From assembly GCA_946183145.1 (NCBI GenBank), contig CAMGZM010000004.1, positions 62,001 to 126,000 on the forward strand: 64,000 bases of DNA, given 5' to 3'. Shown piece by piece: positions 44,913-54,982 of the stretch. Position 1 is the stretch's first letter. Each line of letters starts with the position of its first letter. The translations under genes were made by a program, and so were the position numbers. The notes beneath the pieces are model-generated. The model ran no database searches. It worked only from the letters and a program-made list of their open reading frames with translations, and was not told the DNA's origin. The stretch comes from an uncultured Fretibacterium sp. Lineage in GTDB: Bacteria > Synergistota > Synergistia > Synergistales > Aminobacteriaceae.

Positions 44913-45406
44913 GGAAAATTTTTGCGAGTCTTATTGCGTTTTTCGCTTTGAGTTTTACGGAATGCGTTTTTGCGCTTGAGCTTCCGAATCAAATCGGCGA
45001 ATGGCACAAAGTCAGTACAAATATTCTGCCCCTAATCACAGCTTACAACGGCGAATCACATGGCCGAGTCGTTTACATGACGTACAAGCGCGAGTCGCCG
45101 TCAGGATTTCTCGATGTCATTCTCACAGAAGGAGCAGGAACAGGGAATCTCTATATCCCCGAAAAAGTTAATGACTCAGAAGGCATGATGAAAAGTGATT
45201 CAGGCTTTGAGGTCGTGAAAGTTGCAGGCCATGACGCAATAATAGAGTCTCATTCATTTATGCCGCTTGTTCTTGCGGTGAACGTTGGATATAATATCAC
45301 TCTCAATCTTGAAAGCCCTTCAGCAAACAGAGAAGAATTAATGCGAGTTGCAGAGGAGATATTAGCATGGAAAAATACAAGCTCGGACTCATTCCCGGCC
45401 CCGTAA
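44909..45406 (+). CDS. Small exported protein of the ftsY operon
   Basis: A 165-residue protein with a signal peptide (about residues 1-23, ending CVFA). The mature part is beta-rich (GRVVYMTYKRE, FLDVILTEGAGTGN) and unrecognised. It overlaps the DUF4416 gene by 4 bases. Its last 13 codons overlap the aminotransferase gene by 40 bases. Function unknown. Confidence 0.72.
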   Translation: MRKIFASLIAFFALSFTECVFALELPNQIGEWHKVSTNILPLITAYNGESHGRVVYMTYKRESPSGFLDVILTEGAGTGNLYIPEKVNDSEGMMKSDSGFEVVKVAGHDAIIESHSFMPLVLAVNVGYNITLNLESPSANREELMRVAEEILAWKNTSSDSFPAP

Positions 45407-46449
45407 AAATTCCCGACGAAATAAAATCAGCGTGGAAAAATGATTACGGAAGCTCAGACCTTGAGGAAGAATTTTTCACCCTTTACCGCGACAATCAATC
45501 ACTCACACAAAATTTACTTCACACACATAATGATATAGTCATCACATCAGGCGAGGCAATGTCAGTATTATGGGCATCGCTGAAATGTACATTAAGGCCG
45601 GGGGATAAACTTCTTGCGGTTTCGTCCGGGATATTCGGCGAGGGATTCGCGGAAATGGCGCGGGCTATCGGAGTCGAGTCGGAGATTTGCGCGTTCCCGT
45701 ATGATGAAGTTCCTGACGCTGAAAAAGTCTGTGAACATGCGCGAGTCTTCAGGCCGAAAGTGATAACCGCTGTTCACTGTGAAACACCTTCAGGGACATT
45801 AACGCCGTGCCTCGCTGAAATCGGGAAAATTGCTCATGAAGTCGGCGCGTTGTTTGTGGTCGACTTTGTATCATCTGCCGGGGGAGTCCCTCTTAATGTT
45901 GACGCTTTCGGAATCGACATCGGACTCTTGGGCAGCCAGAAAGTTTTGTCGCTCCCTCCGTGCTTGTCAGTCTCATCTGTCTCAAAAAGAGCGTGGGAAA
46001 TCATCAATGACGTGAATTATTCCGGCTATGAGTCATATATCGGCTGGAAGAATGTACCATCATCGCACTATATGCCCTACACACACGACTGGAACGCAAT
46101 GAAAGCCCTTAACATTTCGCTGAAAATGATAATGAATGAGGGATTAGACTCGGTGATAAAACGACACAATGAAGCCGCGAAATTATGCCGCGATCTTGGG
46201 CGCGAAATTGGATTGAGACTCTTCCCGAAAAGTGAATGCTATTCTTCGCCGACTGTTACAGCTTTCTATGTGCCGGAAAAATTTTCGTGGCCTGAATTTG
46301 ACGGAGCATTACGCGAAAAGGGACTCGCCGTCGGAGGCAATTACGGGAAATTAGCAGGTAAAGTCTTCAGAGTCGGGCATATGGGGAGCCAGGCTGATTG
46401 CGATTTAGTGCGCGGGGGAATGAACATTATACGTGAAGTAATTTCTTGA
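45367..46449 (+). CDS. Class-V aminotransferase (alanine-glyoxylate / serine-pyruvate type)
   Basis: A 360-residue PLP enzyme of the PucG/AGXT group. The start GLIPGPVKIPDEI fits the family GPV/T motif. The region VVDFVSSAGGVPLNVDAFGID carries the Asp that holds the pyridine nitrogen, and the PLP Lys is in LLGSQKVLSLPP (near residue 188). It transfers amino groups among Ala/Ser and glyoxylate/pyruvate or related acids. The ATG at 45367 follows GAGGAG and lies inside the end of the preceding gene. Confidence 0.88.
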   Translation: MEKYKLGLIPGPVKIPDEIKSAWKNDYGSSDLEEEFFTLYRDNQSLTQNLLHTHNDIVITSGEAMSVLWASLKCTLRPGDKLLAVSSGIFGEGFAEMARAIGVESEICAFPYDEVPDAEKVCEHARVFRPKVITAVHCETPSGTLTPCLAEIGKIAHEVGALFVVDFVSSAGGVPLNVDAFGIDIGLLGSQKVLSLPPCLSVSSVSKRAWEIINDVNYSGYESYIGWKNVPSSHYMPYTHDWNAMKALNISLKMIMNEGLDSVIKRHNEAAKLCRDLGREIGLRLFPKSECYSSPTVTAFYVPEKFSWPEFDGALREKGLAVGGNYGKLAGKVFRVGHMGSQADCDLVRGGMNIIREVIS

Positions 46450-46473
46450 CCGCAAAATTTCCCCGTCTATAAT
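46446..46473 (+). promoter_or_regulatory. Promoter of the antiporter gene
   Basis: TTGACC, 16 bases, TATAAT, overlapping the stop of the aminotransferase gene. It separates the antiporter from the ftsY operon. Confidence 0.75.
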
Positions 46474-46506
46474 CACAGTCAACCATAACAGAAAGGCGAT
46501 AATAAT

Positions 46507-47673
46507 ATGGACGGCGTTCACTATCTTCTTGACTTGGCGATAATTTTATTCGCGGCAAAACTTTTCAGCACAATCGGGAAAAAATTCGGAGTGCCTGAAG
46601 TCGTAGGTGAAATTATTGCGGGACTCGTAATAGGTTCTGCGGTTCTCGGTGTCGTGAAAGAGTCTGACTTCCTGAGCATCATGGCCGAACTCGGAGTCAT
46701 TATGCTGATGTTCGAGGCAGGACTCGGAACTAATTTGCAGGAACTCAAAAGTTCAGGCGTAAAGGCTACACTCATTGCGTGCGCGGGCGTTATTATTCCG
46801 CTGATTTTGGGTACGATTCTGTTCATGTCGTTCTACGGTTTCGACTCTTTCGGCTCAGAGCGTTTCATGAAGGGAATTTTTCTCGGCACAATAATGTCAG
46901 CAACTTCTGTAAGCATAACTGTAGCTGCGTTAAAGGAGCTTGGCAAACTATCTAGCACAGTAGGCACAACAATAGTAAGCGCGGCGATTATCGATGACGT
47001 TCTGGGAATAATTCTGCTTACGGTTGTTACGGGGTTAAGCGGCGGGAGTCAGTCTGAAAGTGTTTCAAGCGTCCTGCTGAAAGTTCCTGCATTTTTCGCG
47101 GGCGCAATCGTTACGGGATTTCTCGTTTACCGCGCTATGTCGTGGCTTGACGGAGCATATTCACATCACAGGCGCATACCTATAATCAGCTTGTGCTATT
47201 GCTTCCTGCTTGCGTATCTGTCTGAGACTTATTTCGGGATTGCTGACATCACCGGCGCATATGTTGCGGGCGTAATACTCTGCAATCTTTCTGACCGTGA
47301 TTATGTTGCACGCAGAGTCGACATCAGCTCATACATGATTTTTGCTCCGATATTCTTTGCGGGAATCGGACTCAAGACTTCATTCGGCGCAATGGATTCT
47401 AGGCTGTTGATGTTCAGCGTATGCTTTGTGATTGTTGCGCTGGTGTCGAAAGTTATCGGCTGCGGAGGCTGCGCGAGGCTCTTGGGATTCGATTCGGGAG
47501 ACTCTCTGAAGGTCGGCGCGGGAATGATGACACGCGGAGAAGTTGCGCTAATTACGGCTCAAAAGGGACTCGCACTCGGACTTCTCACGGCTGATTATTT
47601 CACGGCTGTTATCCTCATGATTCTAGTAAGCTCGGTTGTTACGCCGGTGATTCTCAAGAAACTTTACCAGTAA
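46507..47673 (+). CDS. CPA2-family cation:proton antiporter
   Basis: A 388-residue membrane protein with about twelve helices, of the Kef/NapA type without C-terminal TrkA domains. Typical segments are GEIIAGLVIGSAVLG (residues 37-51), the FEAGLGTNLQEL loop, the SATSVSITVAALKELG crossover near residue 140, the ion-site IDDVLGI (Asp-Asp near 160) and late GMMTRGEVALI. It exchanges Na+ or K+ for protons. AAAGGCG precedes the ATG, and a consensus promoter lies just upstream. Confidence 0.92.
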   Translation: MDGVHYLLDLAIILFAAKLFSTIGKKFGVPEVVGEIIAGLVIGSAVLGVVKESDFLSIMAELGVIMLMFEAGLGTNLQELKSSGVKATLIACAGVIIPLILGTILFMSFYGFDSFGSERFMKGIFLGTIMSATSVSITVAALKELGKLSSTVGTTIVSAAIIDDVLGIILLTVVTGLSGGSQSESVSSVLLKVPAFFAGAIVTGFLVYRAMSWLDGAYSHHRRIPIISLCYCFLLAYLSETYFGIADITGAYVAGVILCNLSDRDYVARRVDISSYMIFAPIFFAGIGLKTSFGAMDSRLLMFSVCFVIVALVSKVIGCGGCARLLGFDSGDSLKVGAGMMTRGEVALITAQKGLALGLLTADYFTAVILMILVSSVVTPVILKKLYQ

Positions 47674-47695
47674 CATAATACCTCAAACGAAATTC

Positions 47696-47733
47696 ACGGA
47701 TGCCCAAACGCTAAAGGGTGTCCGTTTTTTTTT
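47696..47733 (+). terminator. Terminator of the antiporter gene
   Basis: Stem ACGGATGCCC / GGGTGTCCGT followed by eight or more T. Confidence 0.9.
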
Positions 47734-47798
47734 ATGGCCGTAATATAATTTATCCAAATCTCACAACACTATTAACTTAAGGAGTCAAGAAAAATTTT

Positions 47799-50700
47799 AT
47801 GTGCAGCTCCCAGAAGGATGAACGGAAAAATTTTATCGACACTATTTCACAGCTAGGCAACAGCGCAATTCTTATCTGTTCGCACAAAGACGGAAAATCT
47901 CAGGCCGTTTACGTTTCTCCCGAATACATTTCAATGATGGAAGATACTCCCGAAAATGCAGACCGCTTCAACGACACAGGAGACTTCAGCCCGATAATTT
48001 TCCCGGAAGATATACCCCTCGTAAAATACATGCTCGAACATCACGAAGCACCCGACAAATCACAGCACATTCAGATACGCAAAATCACCGCAAAGAACAA
48101 TATTATCTGGTGCAGCGCGCATTATGCTTTTATCACTGTAGCGGGTGAAGATTATGTTTACATTACGTTTTCAGATATAACACTCTTCAAGAATTACGAG
48201 GAGAAAATCCGCACAAGTTACGACTCAATCGGTCAGAATTTCTATCATCAGGACAAATTCACGCTCGGTATGTTCCGGGCTGACATCACGATTGACACAC
48301 TGGAGGAAGTAAGAGGCCGGGACTTGTTCAGAACCGACAGAGAGCAGGAGTCATTCTCCGAAATGCTGAAAACCCGCTCAAAGCACTACATAAATTTCAT
48401 CGAGCGCAAAAAGTTAATGGAAACTTTCAGCGTTGACTCACTCCTTGACGCTTATGTGAAAGGCAAGAGCGGTATACGTCAAGTGTTGCTATCACGCCGC
48501 GAAAATGGCAGCATATGTTACGTGGAATTGTCCGCAATGATGACCCGCAACCCCTTCAACGGCCATGTAGTAGCCTTCATCACCGAGAGGGAGTGCAACA
48601 ACTCAAAAGTTTATCAGACAATCGTCGACAAAATTTTAGCCCGTCAGTTTGAGATGATTGCGTATATGGCCGTCGGACGCTATCACATAACAGTCAGCGA
48701 TAATTTGCCGGAAGGAAGCATTTTGCCAAAAGCCGAGCATGAGACCTTCAACGCATATATTCATGATGAGATTCTGCCGATATTGCACGGGACTGATGAG
48801 CAGATTAACGAGATGACACGCTCACTTGCGCCGGACTCGATAGCATTCGGGACGCAGAAAAATTCACTCTATGAAGTCAACATTGTATGCGATATTGACG
48901 GAAAAATTTTCTACAAGCAGTTCAACTTTTACGCCGTAAATCCGGGCTTCTATATTATCCTCGTTTCTGATACGACTCGTTTGCACAAAGAGCAGCAGGA
49001 ACGCTCTGAACAGTTAGAGGAAGCATTAGACCTCGCAAACGCCGCAATGCAGCAGGCACGCCGGGCAAATTCCGCAAAGAGTGAATTTCTCGCAAATATG
49101 TCCCACGAGATTCGCACGCCGATTAACGCGGTGTTAGGCATGAACGAGATGATTATCCGCGAAAGCACAAGCGACAGAATCACAACTTACGCCCGAAACG
49201 TAGAAAGCGCAGGGAAAAATCTTCTCTCAATCATCAATGATATTCTTGACTTCTCAAAGATTGAAGCCGGAAAAATGGAGATTGCTGAAGGCGAGTACAA
49301 ATTAAGCTCAGTGTTGAATGACGTAACAAATATGATTGTCTTCAAGGCACGCCAGAAAGATCTAGTCTTCAACGTGAAAGTAGATGAGGAACTTCCCGAT
49401 GTCCTTTACGGCGATGAAGTGCGAGTCCGTCAGGTCGTAACAAACGTACTCAACAACGCCGTGAAATATACCCATGAAGGAGATGTGAGTCTCAGCGTTT
49501 CAGGCGGAAAAACTTACACGGAAGACGGAGCGGAAATCATCAATCTTGTATTCAGAATCACAGACACAGGAATCGGCATAAAGGCTGAAGATTTGCCCAA
49601 ACTCTTCAAGAAGTTCGAGCGCATTGACCTTGTGCAGAATAATACGGTTGAAGGAACCGGGCTCGGACTCTCAATCACACACAGCCTCTTGCAATTGATG
49701 GACGGACGCATAGAAGTCGAGAGCGAATACGGAAAAGGCTCAACGTTCATAATCTACCTTCCGCAGAAAATAATCTCCGATGAGCCTATAGGGAATTTTC
49801 ACGACAAATTCAACCGCTATGTTCACACGATGAGGGCATATCAGGAGTCATTCAAGGCACCTGACGCGCATATACTTGTAGTTGATGACACAGATATGAA
49901 TCTCACAGTCATAGAAGGACTCCTCAGCAAGACAGACATAAATCTTGATACGGCTTCGGGAGGCCATGAGGCATTAGAGCTTACGCACGGGAAAAAGTAT
50001 GATGTGATATTCATGGATCAGCGTATGCCCATAATGGACGGGACTCAGACGATGAAGGCGATTCGTGAACAGTCAGACGGAATGAATCTCGAAACGCCTA
50101 TAATCTGCCTTACTGCTGACGCTGTGAGCGGTGCTAGAAGCAAATATCTCGCTGAAGGATTCACGGATTACCTCTCGAAACCTGTAGAAGGGCCGAGCCT
50201 TGAAGCAGCACTGATAAAGTACCTGCCTCAGGAGAAAATATTATTGCAGGAAGCTACAGAGTCGTTACAGGACGAACAGCACGAACGCACAGCCCTTGAG
50301 GAATTTTATTCGCACACTGAAGGATTGAGCTACAACGAGGCCATAAAGAATTGTGCGACGGAGGAAATACTCACAAAAACCCTTCAGCAGTTCTGGAACT
50401 CAATCAACAATAATCTCCGCGACATAGAATCATTCTGGCGCAATGACGACATAAAGAACTACACGATAAAAGTACATGCCCTGAAAAGCTCGGCTCGTCT
50501 CATTGGTGCAATGGAACTCTCAAAGCAGGCGGCATATCTTGAGGAATGCGGGAACAATAACGACACCGCAAGCATATCTGACTTTACGCCCGATTTGCTC
50601 GACAATTACAGGAAGTGCCAGCAGAAATTATCACCGTTATACGCAACGGATGACGACAAAGAAGAGATTTCAGCCGAAAGACTTTACGAGGCATACGCGG

Positions 50701-50870
50701 CAATAAAGGAGTTCACCGAAATGTTTGACAGCGACTCAATAGACGGAATAATAGAGATGCTGAGAGGGTACAAGATTCCCGAAAATGAATCAGAACGCTT
50801 CAACGTCATTGCGACATGCGCGGATGCTGCTGACTGGGGCGGATTAGAAGAGGCACTGAAAAATTTATAG
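47799..50870 (+). CDS. Hybrid sensor histidine kinase with receiver and HPt domains
   Basis: A 1023-residue protein without evident membrane helices. Residues 1-400 hold PAS-like sensor regions (EYISMMEDTPENADRF, then FPEDIPLVKY). A short coiled coil leads to HisKA with the phospho-His in FLANMSHEIRTPINAVLG (near residue 437). HATPase_c follows with GTGLGLSI (near 625). The receiver has HILVVDDTD (near 690) and the phospho-Asp in VIFMDQRMP (near 738). An HPt domain has its His in KVHALKSSARLIG (near 893). This gives a full intramolecular phosphorelay. The response-regulator gene 11 bp downstream is the likely output partner. AAGGAG is 15 bases before the ATG, a long gap. Confidence 0.93.
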   Translation: MCSSQKDERKNFIDTISQLGNSAILICSHKDGKSQAVYVSPEYISMMEDTPENADRFNDTGDFSPIIFPEDIPLVKYMLEHHEAPDKSQHIQIRKITAKNNIIWCSAHYAFITVAGEDYVYITFSDITLFKNYEEKIRTSYDSIGQNFYHQDKFTLGMFRADITIDTLEEVRGRDLFRTDREQESFSEMLKTRSKHYINFIERKKLMETFSVDSLLDAYVKGKSGIRQVLLSRRENGSICYVELSAMMTRNPFNGHVVAFITERECNNSKVYQTIVDKILARQFEMIAYMAVGRYHITVSDNLPEGSILPKAEHETFNAYIHDEILPILHGTDEQINEMTRSLAPDSIAFGTQKNSLYEVNIVCDIDGKIFYKQFNFYAVNPGFYIILVSDTTRLHKEQQERSEQLEEALDLANAAMQQARRANSAKSEFLANMSHEIRTPINAVLGMNEMIIRESTSDRITTYARNVESAGKNLLSIINDILDFSKIEAGKMEIAEGEYKLSSVLNDVTNMIVFKARQKDLVFNVKVDEELPDVLYGDEVRVRQVVTNVLNNAVKYTHEGDVSLSVSGGKTYTEDGAEIINLVFRITDTGIGIKAEDLPKLFKKFERIDLVQNNTVEGTGLGLSITHSLLQLMDGRIEVESEYGKGSTFIIYLPQKIISDEPIGNFHDKFNRYVHTMRAYQESFKAPDAHILVVDDTDMNLTVIEGLLSKTDINLDTASGGHEALELTHGKKYDVIFMDQRMPIMDGTQTMKAIREQSDGMNLETPIICLTADAVSGARSKYLAEGFTDYLSKPVEGPSLEAALIKYLPQEKILLQEATESLQDEQHERTALEEFYSHTEGLSYNEAIKNCATEEILTKTLQQFWNSINNNLRDIESFWRNDDIKNYTIKVHALKSSARLIGAMELSKQAAYLEECGNNNDTASISDFTPDLLDNYRKCQQKLSPLYATDDDKEEISAERLYEAYAAIKEFTEMFDSDSIDGIIEMLRGYKIPENESERFNVIATCADAADWGGLEEALKNL

Positions 50871-50881
50871 GAGGTAAATAG

Positions 50882-51574
50882 ATGAAGGAAAAAATTTTGT
50901 ACGTAAGCGACAGGCCGTCAATGGGAGCGGATATGCTGATGAAAAGTTTAGGCGACTCGTTTGAGGTTATGAATGTCCGTTCAGGCGATGAAGTGAAACA
51001 TGTGCCGGGCATCGTGATGGTGAATCTTGCGGGCTTTGAGGGAGCTGACAAGGTCAGGAATCTCACAACGGCGAAAGTGTTTTTGCTTGGGACGCAGGCT
51101 GAAATTGACGATGCCGGGATTACAGGCGCGACGGGAATCGCAAAGCCCTTCAACGCAGCGGAAGTGAAAGCGAAATTGTTATCACTCTCAGGCAATATAG
51201 GAGATATTCAGCGTACGATTCTTCTTGTTGATGATGACGCTGTAATGATACGCACTCTCCGTGAAGGACTCAGCACAAGCTACAAAGTTCTTCCGGCAAA
51301 TTCTGGAGCGAACGCCCTCAAGATTCTTTCACGCGCAAAGCCTGACTTGATACTTCTGGATTACGAGATGCCCGAAATGAACGGCCCGCAGGTTTTCGAG
51401 GCACTGAGGAATAATCCTGATACGGCGAAAATCCCGGTGATGTTCCTGACGGCGAAAAATGACTCACAGAGCATAGCAAAAATTGAGACGCTTAAACCTG
51501 AAGGGCATATGCTGAAGACATTACCGTTAAGAGAAATCAAAGATATGATTCAGAAATTTTTTGACGGAAAATAG
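50882..51574 (+). CDS. Response regulator with a degenerate and an intact receiver domain
   Basis: A 230-residue protein of two receiver-like domains and no DNA-binding or enzymatic output domain. Residues 1-105 are a pseudo-receiver (VSDRPSMGADML, no acceptor Asp in VMVNLAGFEG, but a closing GIAKPF). Residues 112-230 are a normal receiver with the acidic pair LLVDDDA, the acceptor Asp in LILLDYEMPEMNG and the Thr in VMFLTA; the usual Lys-Pro is Lys-Thr (MLKTLP). GGAGG precedes the ATG, 11 bp after the hybrid kinase gene. It probably accepts phosphate from the kinase HPt and works by protein contact. Confidence 0.9.
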   Translation: MKEKILYVSDRPSMGADMLMKSLGDSFEVMNVRSGDEVKHVPGIVMVNLAGFEGADKVRNLTTAKVFLLGTQAEIDDAGITGATGIAKPFNAAEVKAKLLSLSGNIGDIQRTILLVDDDAVMIRTLREGLSTSYKVLPANSGANALKILSRAKPDLILLDYEMPEMNGPQVFEALRNNPDTAKIPVMFLTAKNDSQSIAKIETLKPEGHMLKTLPLREIKDMIQKFFDGK

Positions 51575-51594
51575 AGCGTGTGAAGAAAAAATTT

Positions 51595-51630
51595 TCCCCC
51601 GGCCATGAAGGAAACCGGGGGATTTTTGTT
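51595..51630 (+). terminator. Terminator of the two-component operon
   Basis: CCCCCGG/CCGGGGG hairpin followed by ATTTTTGTTT. Confidence 0.85.
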
Positions 51631-51652
51631 TGCGATGTTAATTGCCTGATGG

Positions 51653-54600
51653 CTATTCTGCCGAATGCTTTGTCCTGTATCTCATTGTCCTGTAGTAGTA
51701 ATCGTACAGGGAAATTACACCGTTCTTGATTCCCGTTACGACTTCCGTATCGTCTTTGAATAGTACACCGTAGACGTATGACAGCGGGGAAATCTTTACC
51801 GTGAATGTGCTGTTGTCTTTTGTGCCTGTGATGGTGTAGACATTGCCGAGTTCGTGCGCTGATATGTCTGCGATTGTTACTATGTTGTTGTTCACATCGC
51901 CTGACGCACACGCAAGATACTCAATTGTTGAATCAAAACTGACTTGCAGAGTCGTCTTGCTGTCGAGGTAAAGCGCGTAAGTGAATGACAGCGTGTCAGG
52001 TGTTTTACTGATGGCATAATCCGCCACGCCCTGTTTCGCCAAGAGAACAGCATCATCACCGTACTTGTCAGCAGAGTCCATTTTCGCGTGTTCCATGCCG
52101 ATCGTCCAGCCGTTTTCAGCCGCAAGAGGAACCTGAACATAGCTTCCGTAATTCTTGATGGCCTTGCAGAGATTCACCGTCTTTGAAGTGAACACATCAT
52201 CAGAAGCAATAATACGGTCGAGGTACGTTTTTGCGGTGTAATCCTCACTCAATACAACAGTGTTGTTCTTGTCGTAAAGTTTTGCGTGAATAGTGTCAGC
52301 CATCTGCACCGAGTTCACGTAGCACCTGTAACCGTAAAGCGTATATCCGCCGTCTGAGACTGACTCATAGTACACAGTCGGATTCGGGTTCTCTGTCTTG
52401 TCGCCGCTTACGTCAAAAACCATCGTGTAATTTTCTGGCGTAGAGCCTTCAGGTAAATACACATAGAACATGACAACAATCTGGCTTCCGAGAATCATCG
52501 AGTGCTGCGGAATTTCGATTTTTGTCGTATCAGCGGGCTTAAAGCTATTCTGCCAGCGCGCTGTGTATGTCCTGTTTCCTGTTGAGCCTGCCGGAATCGT
52601 TACGCTCTGAGTTGCTCCGTCAAGCCCGGTGCCTGTCCACCCTAAGAACGTATAGCCCTCTTTTGTCGGATGATCCAGCGTGAACGTGTCAGTATTTACC
52701 GTGTATTGAGTAGAGGACATGCTGCCCGCATCTACATACGTGATTTCGTAGGTATTAAGATTCCAATTCGCTGTGAGTTTGAGATTTACGTTTGTGTTTT
52801 TCGGAATTGCGTAACCGTCCCCCGATTTCGTTAAAGTTATTTCGGGTGATGATGTCCAGCCGTTGAATGTATATCCTTTTCTCGCGGGATTCAGCACTAA
52901 CATGGGCAGTGCTGTGGGTGAATATGCTAACGGATTCAAGAGTCCTGCGTCAAGTCCTGCTATCAAGTACTTGCCTTTTACCGTTGAGTAATTCAGCGCA
53001 ATGTCGTGCGTTCCTTCCGTAAGATCATCTGCGGGATTGTCTGACACAAACAAATACGTGGTGTTGTTGCTGCTGTCTCTGGCTCTGAGCGCAAACGTTG
53101 AGGCCAATACATCACTGGAGGAAAGAAGAGCAAGGTACATGCGTTTGTCATCTGACCTTATTAGATTCTCTTCTGCGTCATCAATCTGCATAGACATAAC
53201 ATCAACAGACTCATCAAGCGATACAATCATTATGTACCCTTCATTGAGGAGAACCTCGCCGCTGCTGAGGGCGTAATCATACGAGATTGTGTAAACTTCG
53301 TAAGGTACAAGCGTCTTGCCTTGAATTGCGTTAATCTGATTTGATGTGAGAGTCCCTGAGTAGAGTGTTTTAGACGTATCACCGCTGACGATAAAAGCCT
53401 GGCCGTCAGCAACTTTCACTGTCTTGGCGTTATAAGCGTCCGCTGAAATATAGTCTGTTTTGTTCCTGTAACCGAGCGTTATTGTACCCTGTGCGCCGCC
53501 GTAGGTAGGAGTATAACCGGCATACAAATTCGCGCCCTTAGCCCTGACTTTTCCGCCGCTGATCGTGATACTGCCTTCAATGTCCGTATAGTCGCTGCGT
53601 CCGGTGTTAATAGCATGAGAGGAAGCCCTGCCGTTTATGTCGATACTGAGAGTCCCGTTGTTTATGTTTACTGTCCTGCTGGCGAAAATACCGCAGCTAT
53701 ATCTTGTACCATTATCAGCTGAAAGGATGATGTTCCCGCCGTTCTGTATAAAAGCATTGCTAGCTTCAATGGGAAAATGCGCGTAAATCTTGAGCGTTCC
53801 TGTCTGCTCTTTCTGGCCGTAAATATACAGGTTAGAAATGCCATAGTTATTGAAGCCAAAGGTAAATTGGTTGCTACTTGAGCCGATGGTCATTGTTTTT
53901 CCGTCAGCAAGAATAATATGTATGGAATTGCCGCTGAGGTAAAATCCTGTCTTCCCTGAGTATGGGTCTTCTGGAACATCGGTTATGTTTACGTCCTCGT
54001 TGACAATATACCAGCCGTCTTTGAGGCTTTGCGTTTGACTGCTTGATTTGAGCGGTGTTGCGGTTACTTGTTTTTCTTCGCCGTTCTCGTCAATATAGCT
54101 GTACAATTCTACCCACTGAAGTTTTTTGCCTGCAATCGCGTTAATCTGATTTGATGTGAGAGTCCCTGAGTAAGTGTTTGTGCCGTCTGAAAGAGTCTGA
54201 CCGTCAGCAATCCTCACTGTCCGTGCTGAATAACTGCTTGCCTTGATATATTCCTCTTTATTCCTACTGCCGAGCGTTATCGTTCCTGTAGGGCCGTAAG
54301 AAGAAGAAATATATCCTACAGGGCCGGCATAGAAGCCTTTGTCAGCTGAGACTGTTCCGCCTTTGATTGTGATATAGCCTCTATAAAGCCATTCATTAGC
54401 ATAACCTCCGGCAAAAATAGCAAATGAGTTGCTGCCAGTTACCTTGATGCTGAGATTTCCGCCGTTGATGTTCACTTTGCTAGCAGCTGTAATGCCAAAT
54501 CCGTGAGAAGTAATATCGATATTTCCGCCGTTCTGAGTAAAGCTGAACATATCAATTCCTCTCTCGTTGATTGCAGTAATCTTGAGCGTTCCTGTGTTCC

Positions 54601-54982
54601 CGCTTTGGCCGTAAATATACAGATAACCAATCTCGCTTGCATTGGTAGAGATTCCCTTGTCTTGAGCGTTGATTGTCATAGTTGCGCCGTCAGCGAGAAT
54701 GATACGGACATCCGCATTTGTTCCGAGTGTTATTGTGTGGTTAAATGTGATGCTGCTGTTCACGACGTACCAGCCTTCAGCGAGTGTTGTCTCGTTTCCT
54801 GTGAGTACAGTTGCGTCTGTGGTCTGCGGATTGCCGCTTTCATCAATGTAGCTTGTTGATACCGTTGAGGCTTGTGCTGTTACGCAGGACATCATACAAA
54901 GAATAAGAGTAAGCGCGAGAAGTTTTGTGAAGCTGTGAGGAATGAAGATTCTATTTTGAGCATTGAAATTAAACCTGCTCAT
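51653..54982 (-). CDS. Large exported protein with duplicated beta region, InlB-type repeats and shared C-terminal domain
   Basis: An 1109-residue secreted protein. The signal peptide ends near residue 38 (CVTAQA). Two copies of a roughly 270-residue region follow (about 40-310 and 310-600). Each starts YIDExGxxxxxxATxL and contains WYxVNxxxxI, repeated NINxGxLSI / ITIxGGxVxA beta-helix-like strands and the end SGTLTSNQINAIxGK. Residues about 690-815 hold two InlB B-type (Flg_new) repeats (GYTFNGW, GYTFLGW). Residues about 820-1109 match the C-terminal domain of the giant LRR protein at 19856-25378. AAAGGA precedes the ATG. Likely a surface or released adhesin-like protein. Confidence 0.87.
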   Translation of the reverse strand: MSRFNFNAQNRIFIPHSFTKLLALTLILCMMSCVTAQASTVSTSYIDESGNPQTTDATVLTGNETTLAEGWYVVNSSITFNHTITLGTNADVRIILADGATMTINAQDKGISTNASEIGYLYIYGQSGNTGTLKITAINERGIDMFSFTQNGGNIDITSHGFGITAASKVNINGGNLSIKVTGSNSFAIFAGGYANEWLYRGYITIKGGTVSADKGFYAGPVGYISSSYGPTGTITLGSRNKEEYIKASSYSARTVRIADGQTLSDGTNTYSGTLTSNQINAIAGKKLQWVELYSYIDENGEEKQVTATPLKSSSQTQSLKDGWYIVNEDVNITDVPEDPYSGKTGFYLSGNSIHIILADGKTMTIGSSSNQFTFGFNNYGISNLYIYGQKEQTGTLKIYAHFPIEASNAFIQNGGNIILSADNGTRYSCGIFASRTVNINNGTLSIDINGRASSHAINTGRSDYTDIEGSITISGGKVRAKGANLYAGYTPTYGGAQGTITLGYRNKTDYISADAYNAKTVKVADGQAFIVSGDTSKTLYSGTLTSNQINAIQGKTLVPYEVYTISYDYALSSGEVLLNEGYIMIVSLDESVDVMSMQIDDAEENLIRSDDKRMYLALLSSSDVLASTFALRARDSSNNTTYLFVSDNPADDLTEGTHDIALNYSTVKGKYLIAGLDAGLLNPLAYSPTALPMLVLNPARKGYTFNGWTSSPEITLTKSGDGYAIPKNTNVNLKLTANWNLNTYEITYVDAGSMSSTQYTVNTDTFTLDHPTKEGYTFLGWTGTGLDGATQSVTIPAGSTGNRTYTARWQNSFKPADTTKIEIPQHSMILGSQIVVMFYVYLPEGSTPENYTMVFDVSGDKTENPNPTVYYESVSDGGYTLYGYRCYVNSVQMADTIHAKLYDKNNTVVLSEDYTAKTYLDRIIASDDVFTSKTVNLCKAIKNYGSYVQVPLAAENGWTIGMEHAKMDSADKYGDDAVLLAKQGVADYAISKTPDTLSFTYALYLDSKTTLQVSFDSTIEYLACASGDVNNNIVTIADISAHELGNVYTITGTKDNSTFTVKISPLSYVYGVLFKDDTEVVTGIKNGVISLYDYYYRTMRYRTKHSAE

